A DNA stretch of 8,158 nucleotides from Cyclobacteriaceae bacterium (GTDB taxonomy: Bacteria > Bacteroidota > Bacteroidia > Cytophagales > Cyclobacteriaceae): assembly GCA_013414665.1 (NCBI GenBank), contig CP058703.1, forward strand, positions 2,859,153 through 2,867,310, written 5' to 3'. Below are positions 1-5,676 of the stretch, one piece after another. The notes below the pieces were generated by a model. It was not told where the DNA came from. It made no database searches and worked only from the letters and a program-made list of their open reading frames with translations. Both the position numbers and the translations under genes were made by a program. Numbering within the stretch: position 1 is the stretch's first letter; the number at the start of each line of letters is the position of its first letter.

Positions 1-123
1 TGCTTTTGTCAAAGTCTCTTACGCCTCGGGCTTCTAGAATTTCACCGTCTCCTTTTTCTACTTTGCTAAGTAAGTAATTCACGCAGCCCTTGAAACCTCT
101 ACCGATTACTGTTTTCCGATCAT
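1..123 (-). CDS. MobP-type relaxase, N-terminal fragment (continues off left edge)
   Basis: The relaxase nicks DNA at oriT and pilots the strand into the recipient. Only about 41 N-terminal codons are visible. From the ATG at 123 the intended reading is MIGKTVIGRGFKGCVNYLL, then a stretch with GEILEARGVRD, which is the usual opening of Bacteroidota MobA/BmgA-like relaxases (MIGK.. GxxFKGCVNYLL .. EIL.A.GVRD). The catalytic Tyr and the HUH histidines lie outside the window. As given, the ATG frame breaks at the A run (T4 on plus at 112-115) and the relaxase codons appear fused in frame to mobC. One extra A restores both this start and a mobC stop at 99-101, giving a normal 25-bp overlap. Family assignment is by motif recognition. 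The internal fusion is most likely a sequence error. Confidence 0.72.
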
Positions 124-408
124 CCAGTATGGCATTTAGTTTTATAATAATCTCCTGGAATTCGTTAGTCATTCCGTTTGACTCTTTATCCTGGTGCATT
201 CGCTTCACAACCTGGTTGAGATTGTTGGCCATGCCAGCCAGCGAAGAATGCATTTTAAGTTCATCGGCACTTAGCGGTGCCTTAACGTATCCTTTGAATA
301 TCATTTCAACGCAGTATTCAGAAATGGAGAGCCGCGTCTCGGCCGCTGCTTTTTGATCGTCCATTTTTGATCCTCGGTAAGGTATACTTCTATGCTTGGC
401 TTTCTCAT
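99..408 (-). CDS. mobC: MobC-like relaxosome accessory protein (two apparent frameshifts)
   Basis: MobC proteins are small DNA-binding proteins that help the relaxase open oriT. The corrected product is about 103 aa. The N-terminus from the ATG at 408 reads MRKPSIEVYLTEDQKWTIKK, a beta-strand plus helix as in ribbon-helix-helix MobC proteins. It then shifts frame at the A run (T5 on plus, 350-354) into ETRLSISEYCVEMIFKGYV, followed by the family hallmark LAGMANNLNQVVKRM and a C-terminal helix EIIIKLNAILDDRK. In the raw frame the ORF starts only at the ATG at 364 and runs without a stop into the relaxase. Adding one A at 350-354 joins the N-terminus, and one A at 112-115 restores a TAG at 99-101. 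It lies immediately upstream of the relaxase, the usual order. The role is firm by family; the exact reading frame is inferred. Confidence 0.75.
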
Positions 409-430
409 TTACTCACTTGAAAGCTCAAAT

Positions 431-641
431 CTTGTCTACCTCGATGGCCTGTAAACCTGTACTGTAAATTTTCTTTTAGAACTTGCTTGGCGAGTCAGAA
501 AGTCAATTTCTATAGGAGCGATCGAAGCTACTACTGCAAAAATTGCCACCACAGCCGCAACGCGGCATCAAAAAATCCGACAGTCGGAGGATTTTCAAGC
601 GCTCCAATACAGGTTTACCTGTATGGAGCATGGCTTGCTCC
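431..641. other. Candidate oriT: hairpin-rich region upstream of mobC
   Basis: The gap 409-771 has no convincing ORF and lies between mobC and a divergent small gene, the usual place for oriT. Visible structures are GTAAACCTGTA at 451-461, repeated in inverse orientation as TACAGGTTTAC at 608-618; CTGTAAA twice (449-455, 462-468); GCCGC/GCGGC at 554-566; AAAATCC/GGATTTT at 572-595; and a strong 601-629 hairpin (GCTCCAATACAGGT against ACCTGTATGGAGC). That hairpin competes with a second one at 625-641 (GGAGCA/TGCTCC). No textbook nic sequence was recognised. The oriT role is inferred from position and inverted repeats. Confidence 0.45.
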
Positions 642-660
642 ACACCCTTAAAAATCATTG

Positions 661-757
661 TGAGTTTAATTGAAGTGATTTAAATAAAAATGAATAAAAG
701 TGAATATGAATTTGTTGTTTTTACTCGTTTATATTTACTTTTATTCACATTAACTCA
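661..757. repeat. AT-rich long imperfect inverted repeat
   Basis: GAATAAAAGTGAATAT (692-707) and ATATTTACTTTTATTC (731-746) are inverse copies with one mismatch. Outer arms TGAGTTTAA (661-669) and TTAACTCA (750-757) extend the symmetry. It sits just before the plus-strand gene at 772. A TGTTGATAA word at 778-786 is one base from a DnaA box. It may be an operator, iteron-like origin element or single-strand hairpin; the sequence does not decide. Confidence 0.5.
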
Positions 758-771
758 CAAATGGTTTAAAA

Positions 772-1073
772 ATGGCTGTTGATAAGGACTTTTGAGGTCT
801 TGCCTTCTCGGAAAGAAATCGAGGGTTTACACAATGATTGTAGACCAGTACTACGACCAAGTTGAAGCAATGAAACCGACTCGATTCTCTGAATGGCTCG
901 CAAAAGAACTCGGGGTTTCACAAAAGGATATATCGGTGCAAAGCATACACTCGGCTATCGTTAGACGAAAGAAGAAGAGCCTTGATCAGCCCGTTAAAAA
1001 GAAGGTCGATAGTAGCTCTGACGATAGCAATTTTAACACGGAGATCCCAAAGACATTCCCTGGATTCAAATGA
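772..1073 (+). CDS. Small conserved-looking protein diverging from mobC (one apparent frameshift)
   Basis: I do not recognise the family. The uninterrupted frame starts at a TTG at 792 (93 aa). A better start is the ATG at 772: adding one T to the T4 run at 790-793 gives MAVDKDFLRSCLLGKKSRVY continuing into the same frame, about 100 aa in total. The centre (TRFSEWLAKELGVSQKDIS, then HSAIVRRKKK) is helical and ends in a basic patch, suggesting a nucleic-acid-binding protein. The C-terminus is low-complexity, Lys- and Ser-rich, ending KTFPGFK. It diverges from mobC across the candidate oriT, so a relaxosome accessory or a regulator of mobilization is plausible. An ATG at 834 would make only a 79-aa protein and drop the well-formed first helix. 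Confidence 0.6.
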
Positions 1074-1112
1074 GTTGAAGATGGTGCAGGAAAGAAGTAA
1101 TGGAATTTGGTT

Positions 1113-1207
1113 TCCATAATCTAGTACGGGACTTTACGCGGATTGTCCCTCAAACTGGCTGAATCTGAGACTAAACCACGTAATCCATAATTTGGTACGG
1201 AAGTTTA
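1113..1207. repeat. Pair of 24-bp imperfect direct repeats
   Basis: TCCATAAT-CTAGTACGG-GACTTTA at 1113-1136 recurs as TCCATAAT-TTGGTACGG-AAGTTTA at 1184-1207, with 20 of 24 positions equal and starts 71 bp apart. There is no convincing ORF here. The repeats could be protein-binding or recombination sites. The rest of the gap 1074-1530 is covered by the entries for the repeats and terminator below. Confidence 0.6.
1171..1185 (+). repeat. 15-bp inverted repeat, left copy
   Basis: CTAAACCACGTAATC here is the exact reverse complement of 6385-6399. The two copies bracket the whole leftward operon. The copy abuts the second 24-bp direct repeat (1184-1207). No target duplication was found beside it. 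Confidence 0.6.
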
Positions 1208-1250
1208 AGTTAAATGCCTGAATAGCAATTGTATTTTGCCACAACCTTCC

Positions 1251-1392
1251 ATTCTTCAACCCTCAAACGCCAATTCTGGTTTTGGTTAGGTTCAGTCAAG
1301 GGCAGCGAAGGGTTGCTTGTGGGCTGGAGTTTGTTCATATACCCTTGACGGGTTCTAACCAAAATCTACCTTCGCGTTTCGAGGTGAAGAAT
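1251..1392. repeat. 142-bp imperfect hairpin (MITE-like or structured RNA)
   Basis: The two arms, 1251-1302 and 1342-1392, match in four blocks in the same order: ATTCTTCA, AAACGC, TTTTGGTTAG and GTCAAGGG, separated by mismatched internal loops. A 39-bp unpaired centre remains (1303-1341). The ends are perfectly inverse (ATTCTTC / GAAGAAT). No flanking duplication or ORF is evident. It may be a short non-autonomous element, a structured RNA, or a recombination site. Confidence 0.6.
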
Positions 1393-1402
1393 CTTGTTCG
1401 TT

Positions 1403-1523
1403 GATGTTAGCATGAGTGGCTGCTGCAGCTCCGGGATCTGGCCGGCCAAGGCAATTCATGTTAGCATGGATGACAGATATCGTCAGATCGAGATCTCCAG
1501 GCCTGGCCACTGATGCTAACAAC
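1403..1523. repeat. TGTTAGCAT repeat cluster with palindromes
   Basis: TGTTAGCATGAGTGGC (1405-1420) is matched in inverse orientation by GCCACTGATGCTAACA (1506-1521), 15 of 16 positions. A third, direct copy TGTTAGCAT lies at 1460-1468. Between them are short perfect palindromes (CTGCAG, GGCCGGCC, GATATC, GAGATCTC, AGGCCT). The cluster ends next to the operon terminator. Confidence 0.6.
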
Positions 1524-1557
1524 AAAAAAGCCTCTAAGGAATTTCTCCCTTAGAGGC
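1521..1557 (-). terminator. Rho-independent terminator of the leftward operon
   Basis: GCCTCTAAGG (1530-1539) and CCTTAGAGGC (1548-1557) form a perfect 10-bp stem with an 8-nt loop. On the minus strand the stem is followed by a T run (A6 on plus at 1524-1529). It lies 25 bp past the stop of the VirB6-like gene and marks the end of the operon. Confidence 0.9.
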
Positions 1558-1582
1558 CCTTTCAAAAATCTGCATTGCCTCC

Positions 1583-2584
1583 TTACTTTGCTCCTTGAGT
1601 AGCACCAGTGGTGTCGCTGATAATATCTCCACCACCACTTCCGGATCCACTTGCTGCCGCTGCTCCGCTTGCTGCGAATTTTCCCATCCCCATACTAATT
1701 GCTTGCGCTGCTGCACCAACAGCTGTACTCATGACCTTCGCTGCTCCACTTGATCCACAGTAAAATGAGGTAACCCAAAATGATAACGCATAGCAAACCG
1801 TCATACAGATACCAAAGATTGAAATCACCATCGGGTTGGAAATAGATTCACCGGTGTATGCCTTCCCGACCACAGAAAATACTATGGTGTCCAGTAAATT
1901 CATTGTGAAGGGAATACAAAGACAGTTTAGATAAACGCCTACCCATTGACCTACCTTGTCTTTGAAAACAGGTAGAATAGAAAAAGCCAGGACCACCGGT
2001 CCGATCACATAGAACAACTTTGCCATAATGATTGCAAACATCAACACGACTGATCGGATGATGACACTCAACAAGCCCCAAGCTGCACCAGAGACCGCCA
2101 GGACGATCGTATTGATTCCACCCTTCACAATATCCCATGCGCTAATCGATTCCTCTGTAGTCAATTCCTGCTCTGGAGTTTTAGGATTGTTTTGAGTTTC
2201 CTCTGTCGGTTGTTCAGCCTCCTTCTTCAGTTCGTTCGTGTATTGGCTTGTTACCGCTTGCTTACCATTTTTAACAACTTGTGAATCGGAAATGGAGTAC
2301 CGACCAAGCGCTTCACCTATGCGCGCGAATGTGCCAAAGATCGGCACGTAGCCGAATGACAAGACGAACCATACAACGCAGGCGCGTATCAGTTCCATCC
2401 TGTCAAATAGCTGAGGGCGCTCACCTGCATTCTTCAAAGTGGTCGTTGCAAAATTCCAAACAACGTTAGCGAGAAAAAACAAAGGCGCTAAGATGGATCC
2501 AACTAAGATCGCTTTCAGCACTGCGTCATTGACTCCCTCATCAAGAAGTCCTGTATCGAAGAAACTATTTATTACTTCATTCAT
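1583..2584 (-). CDS. VirB6/TrbL-like (TraJ-type) polytopic conjugation protein
   Basis: The predicted product is an inner-membrane channel component of a type IV secretion system, 333 aa. Hydrophobic segments lie at about 24-46, 65-87, 155-185, 186-206, 212-240 and 251-275. A hydrophilic Glu/Pro/Gln-rich loop occupies 100-150, and the tail (277-333) is Gly/Ala/Ser-rich. The central block, with FYVIGPVVLAFSILPVF then a W-containing loop and YLNCLCIPF, has the look of VirB6/TrbL and Bacteroidota TraJ proteins. It is the last gene of the operon, 18 bp after the VirB5-like gene, a neighbour pairing known from T4SS loci (VirB5-VirB6, TrbJ-TrbL). Family assignment rests on topology and context. No catalytic motif exists in this family. 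Confidence 0.7.
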   Translation of the reverse strand: MNEVINSFFDTGLLDEGVNDAVLKAILVGSILAPLFFLANVVWNFATTTLKNAGERPQLFDRMELIRACVVWFVLSFGYVPIFGTFARIGEALGRYSISDSQVVKNGKQAVTSQYTNELKKEAEQPTEETQNNPKTPEQELTTEESISAWDIVKGGINTIVLAVSGAAWGLLSVIIRSVVLMFAIIMAKLFYVIGPVVLAFSILPVFKDKVGQWVGVYLNCLCIPFTMNLLDTIVFSVVGKAYTGESISNPMVISIFGICMTVCYALSFWVTSFYCGSSGAAKVMSTAVGAAAQAISMGMGKFAASGAAAASGSGSGGGDIISDTTGATQGAK

Positions 2585-2602
2585 GTCTTTACTTGATTTG
2601 GT

Positions 2603-3199
2603 TTATCTCTTTTTCCTAGAGCGATCATAATTCATCACCAGATCGGCTGCAGCGACTGTATTGGTGGCTAGTCTTAATCTGGTGATATCGGAATCAAGTG
2701 CGCGATTTAATCGCACCAACATTTCCTGAGCTTCTTCAAATGCTTTAATCACGTCATCCAGCGATTTCATTCTTTCAGCCGGTGTCATCGTTACTCCTGC
2801 GGTGAGTACAATACCAAGGTAATCGGCAGACTGTTGAACCTTAATGATCGACATATCGAAACGATAGGTCATCAAACAGCTACTGTGTCCGATTGAATTC
2901 ATGCGAACAGATAGATTTTTAGACGTGCATACCAGGTTCTCAACCATATAAAGAATACGACCGGCCGTTTGCAGATTTCTTAACCAGGTAGCCTTCTGCA
3001 TTGCCTCCTTATACTCTCTATCTGCTTTTTCCAAAGCGGTCACAACGCCATTCATGGTTGACATAATCGCACTCTGCTGTGTGATTAAGGTTGTTTGGCT
3101 GGCCGCTTGTGCTTCAAGTACCGGTGCGGTAACAACGCTGACTTGCGCGAAACAGCTTATTGAAATGCACATCAGTGCCATGGTGAAATACTTATTCAT
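2603..3199 (-). CDS. Secreted helical VirB5/TrbJ-like protein
   Basis: 198 aa from the ATG at 3199. It begins with a Bacteroidota signal peptide, MNKYFTMALMCISISCFAQ, with probable cleavage after CFA. The mature part is almost wholly helical, with long amphipathic segments (VVTALEKADREYKEAMQKAT and the C-terminal KAFEEAQEMLVRLNRAL) and two Cys spaced for a possible disulfide. Small exported helical proteins next to VirB6 are usually VirB5/TrbJ, a minor pilus or tip component. In the raw sequence no stop separates it from the gene upstream, making a 394-codon ORF (2603-3787). A signal peptide in the middle of that ORF argues these are two genes: one more A in the A6 run (3210-3215) restores TAA TAG just before this start. 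VirB5 assignment is by context and shape only. Confidence 0.6.
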   Translation of the reverse strand: MNKYFTMALMCISISCFAQVSVVTAPVLEAQAASQTTLITQQSAIMSTMNGVVTALEKADREYKEAMQKATWLRNLQTAGRILYMVENLVCTSKNLSVRMNSIGHSSCLMTYRFDMSIIKVQQSADYLGIVLTAGVTMTPAERMKSLDDVIKAFEEAQEMLVRLNRALDSDITRLRLATNTVAAADLVMNYDRSRKKR

Positions 3200-3206
3200 A
3201 TTGCTA

Positions 3207-3787
3207 TTATTTTTTCGTTTAGATAATTTCACGATCTCACCGGCTTGAAAAGCTTTCACTGCCTGGCACTCAAACTTGTACCATTGTACACCGGTGAGAG
3301 TGATCACACCGGTCTTCTGGTCTACCTTATTCACAAACAAAACAGTCCCATCATATTGAGATGTAACGGGACCTTTGCGTTTAATCATTACTGACGGCAC
3401 ACCGGTGTACTTATAAGTGATATGGGAATACAAATTGCCAAGCGTACTTTTCACAAGCTGTACAGTATCCCCTTCTGCTATTACCTCACCAGGCTTTATA
3501 AGGATGGCCTTGCCATCTCCAACTTGCGAATAGCTGGAATATGAGGCGATCAACAAACAAACGGTAAGGATCGTCTTTGCAATTTTCTTTATCGACTGAA
3601 GTCGCTCGGTCGTTAAAGTGAACCCGGTGATCATTGCGAATAGCAAACTCATTCCGATTAAGAATGCAGTTATGGTAAATGGCACATTGATAGCCAAACA
3701 GAATGCGAACATTGCGAGACAGGAATAGATATTGAATGATTTCATTCTTTCCTGCACCAGCTTCCAAATTGAGATTTTTGTCTTCAT
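3207..3787 (-). CDS. Membrane-anchored exported protein of the transfer operon
   Basis: About 193 aa when the stop at 3207-3209 is restored (see the VirB5-like entry). Residues 21-58 form two closely spaced hydrophobic helices. Residues 66-88 (IKKIAKTILTVCLLIASYS, then SQ) look exactly like a lipoprotein-free signal peptide, but its first codon is ATA rather than ATG. The rest (89-193) is beta-rich and basic, with repeated GxV and TGV turns, and would lie in the periplasm. I do not recognise the family. Either it is a three-helix anchored protein, or a short two-helix protein and a secreted protein have merged. Its place directly before VirB5- and VirB6-like genes suggests a role in the transfer machinery. 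Confidence 0.55.
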
Positions 3788-3849
3788 AATTTTTTTAGGT
3801 TAATGATTGATTAAATGCGGCAGTGATATGGATTTTGAAAACGTGTGTC

Positions 3850-4008
3850 TTAACAATAGTGCAGAGGATCTTGCCGGACGCTCAGAATACGGGACCTGTG
3901 AAGTGGAGCGAGGTAATTGCCACGATCATCCTCTCCACCGGCATTTGCGTTGAAAATGTAGCAAGCGTCTGGAAGGGATTCTTTCATTTTAATAAAGAAG
4001 GCAGTCAT
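3850..4008 (-). CDS. Possible 52-aa protein coupled to the AbrB-like gene
   Basis: The ATG at 4008 overlaps the stop of the preceding gene as ATGA, a coupling also seen at 5673-5676. The product starts MTAFFIKMKESLPDACYIFN and has no membrane segment or motif I can name. An alternative is that one missing A near 4020 splits a single protein, joining this stretch to the AbrB-like gene as about 118 aa. A plus-strand reading through the same bases (3823-4032, GTG start) also looks protein-like but opposes the operon. Low certainty. Confidence 0.35.
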   Translation of the reverse strand: MTAFFIKMKESLPDACYIFNANAGGEDDRGNYLAPLHRSRILSVRQDPLHYC

Positions 4009-4205
4009 TCCATTTCTGCTTTCCAACTGTAGCCTGGCTCCTGACTTGTCAGACTGACTATGAATTTTAATGAACGGTCTGTTTTCTCCTTCTGAAAACT
4101 TATACGTTCACCAGGAGAGAGATTTAAGTGAGAAATGACTTCGTAACTGAGATAGGCTTTGCCGTTTCTCACGAAGATTTTAAGTAGATTTGTTTTGTGT
4201 TTCAT
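4005..4205 (-). CDS. AbrB/SpoVT-like small protein
   Basis: 66 aa. The segment IFVRNGKAYLSYEVISHLNL, followed by SPGERISF, follows the swapped-hairpin AbrB pattern (strand, G, strand, I/L-rich helix, L.L.PG..I.F), a fold used by transcription regulators and antitoxins. The C-terminal third (VSLTSQEPGYSWKAEME) is not part of the fold. It starts at the ATG at 4205, about 13 bp after the likely true end of the preceding gene, inside the transfer operon. It could autoregulate the operon. No toxin-like partner is obvious. The match is a pattern, not a verified hit. Confidence 0.5.
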   Translation of the reverse strand: MKHKTNLLKIFVRNGKAYLSYEVISHLNLSPGERISFQKEKTDRSLKFIVSLTSQEPGYSWKAEME

Positions 4206-4218
4206 TTGATGTTTGAAG

Positions 4219-4766
4219 TTAGATGTTACACACTGGGTCGATCTTCCGGGATCGACCCTTACTTTCCTGACCGAGATAAACGCGAACTGTTTTGGAGTCT
4301 ACTTTCTCAAACTCGATGAAGTTCTTTATCGAATTCCCTTTGCCTCGGTGAACTCCAGAAACATGAATCCATCGGCATCCTTCTTGGTATTTTTCAGCAG
4401 ATGAGAATTTATTCTTTCAGAGGATTGAATAATTCTCCGAGCTTCATCAAGATCATTGTTAGCAGACCACCACTTGAAAGCGACCCAAGCAAATAAGGCA
4501 ATAGATATGCCTATGAATAGCCATTTGAGGGAGGCCGCAACTTGAAATTGCCAGGCCTCGCCTGGAGCGAAGTTGTACACCGGTCGGTTGATTTTGTTAA
4601 TCAGATCACTAAGTATACTTTCCTGCTTGGCTCTACTTTCGTTGACCTCCTTCACAGAATGGAAGACAAAATGAAGTATTGGCAATAGTTCATCGTTCTC
4701 CGAGATATGAATTCCGTAAACAGCTTCGAATTCGTCTCTGAACTTTATCCGATCAGCTTTAATCAT
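4219..4766 (-). CDS. Single-span membrane protein with coiled-coil regions (apparent frameshift near the end)
   Basis: The raw ORF is 146 aa (4326-4766). Residues 1-60 are acidic/basic and helical. One membrane segment lies at about 80-99 (LKWLFIGISIALFAWVAFKW), then a helical stretch DLDEARRIIQSSERINSHLL. The raw frame stops at 4326. Adding one base at the short A3/G3 run (4336-4341 on plus) continues the protein with NSIKNFIEFEKVDSKTVRV and further charged residues to a TAA at 4219-4221, about 182 aa. This leaves a 13-bp gap to the next gene instead of 120 bp. The start overlaps the NTPase stop by 8 bp, implying translational coupling. Family unknown; pairing with a ParA-like NTPase suggests an inner-membrane partner. 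Confidence 0.6.
4235..4258. repeat. 9-bp perfect hairpin without a U tract
   Basis: GGGTCGATC (4235-4243) and GATCGACCC (4250-4258) pair around a 6-nt loop. No T run follows on either strand, so it is not a standard terminator. It would lie inside the 3' end of the preceding gene if that gene's frame is restored, or in a 120-bp gap if not. Confidence 0.55.
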
Positions 4767-5480
4767 TAGAGGCCTTTTTGAATTGTTGGAAAATCGAATC
4801 GAGGTATGACGTGATCCGCTTTCTTCGAATCAATGGTAATTTTTGGATGTCAGAATAAACCATCCCGTTGTTCATCATCTCCTTCCACTCCAGATAGGCA
4901 GCAGAGTTTGAGTCTTCATGAAACAATGGAATCTGTATATCTGCTTTGGTGTATTCAGCTACTGATTTTCCATTAACACCGCCCTCCTTTTCGTTTGCGA
5001 CAATGGTAACAATCTTTTCAACTCCTTTTAGCTTCTTAAGTTTTAAGAAGAAGTCAATCGATTCTTTGATCATTCCGCCACCAGCGATTATTACATAAAG
5101 TTGGATTTCTAGCTCTTCGAATATTTCAATAATACCGTTTGAGTATTCTTCTTGGAGATAGTAGCAAAGCTGTTCGCTTGAAGCAGCCCCAAAGTCCACG
5201 ACTACGTTATCAAGCTGACTAATCGTCTCCAGGAATGTGTCAAACTTGGTTCGATCAATCCTTCGATCAGGCCCTACTAGATTCTCTGATTTGTAGAGAA
5301 CGTATTCACTTTTACGATCGATTATACCCTGAAAGTATTTCGTGGCAGATGCAGATGCGTTGTCAGCATCAAGGATATGTGTCTTTACTTGATAGGCTTC
5401 AGCCATTAGCGCTAGGAGTTTGGTTGTGTAACTTTTCCCAACTCCTCCCTTTTCATTGAGTAGAAATCTTCTTTTGGCAT
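4759..5480 (-). CDS. ParA/MinD/StbB-like P-loop NTPase (start broken by one missing base)
   Basis: The ATG-initiated raw frame (4759-5406, 215 aa) lacks the nucleotide-binding loop. The open frame extends upstream to encode FLLNEKGGVGKSYTTKLL, a deviant Walker A motif of the ParA superfamily, but has no start codon there. Adding one A to the A4 run (5472-5475) links it to an ATG at 5478-5480, giving MPKRRFLLNEKGGVGKS and a protein of about 240 aa, normal for the family. Further motifs are LDADN (switch I position, about 37-41) and VVVDFGAA (Walker B, about 93-100). Such ATPases position plasmids or act in conjugation (StbB, CTn TraA-like). It heads the coupled group with the membrane protein downstream (8-bp overlap) and lies 13 bp after the 60-aa gene. 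Confidence 0.75.
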
Positions 5481-5493
5481 AGTTTTAATTTGT

Positions 5494-5676
5494 TTAGTTG
5501 TTTTGATTTTTGTTAAAGTACTTTTCGAAGTATGCTCTCATGTAGGCCTCGACTTCACCTGGTGGATAGCCGATATCAATCAGCCTTCTACCATAGGTAG
5601 CCAGTGCGTCATAAGTTGGATGGCGGAAGGTGAGATCGTGAGGATCAAAAAATTCATCTGCTTTGCGTTTAATCAT
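5494..5676 (-). CDS. Small hypothetical protein (60 aa), possibly the C-terminus of the upstream gene
   Basis: 60 aa, soluble, rich in aromatic and charged residues (ATYGRRLIDIGYPPGEVEAY, then MRAYFEKYF). Its ATG at 5676 overlaps the previous stop as ATGA. Alternatively, one more A in the A5 run at 5691-5695 would read LEKIQDHLMIKRKADEFF and merge it with the upstream gene into one protein of about 196 aa. Both readings look natural, so the boundary is uncertain. Function not recognised. It precedes the NTPase by 13 bp. Confidence 0.55.
   Translation of the reverse strand: MIKRKADEFFDPHDLTFRHPTYDALATYGRRLIDIGYPPGEVEAYMRAYFEKYFNKNQNN

Noticed and set aside
90..356. Plus-strand 88-codon ORF opposite mobC.
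   Set aside because: The minus strand carries clear MobC and relaxase motifs over the same bases; this is a shadow frame.
1..364. A genuine MobC-relaxase fusion protein.
   Set aside because: One added A at 112-115 gives both a normal MobC stop and a canonical MIGK relaxase start, matching the same kind of error elsewhere in the window.
554..595. Rho-independent terminator downstream of nothing in particular (GCCGC/GCGGC and AAAATCC/GGATTTT hairpins).
   Set aside because: No gene on either strand ends here and the stems are short; they fit the oriT-like region better.
1251..1392. Integron attC site.
   Set aside because: No GTTRRRY / RYYYAAC core pair at the right places and no integron cassette or IntI nearby; only the general hairpin form is similar.
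4213..4404. Plus-strand 63-codon ORF across the end of the single-span membrane protein gene.
   Set aside because: It overlaps the minus-strand gene and its likely restored C-terminus and has no supporting start signal or motif.
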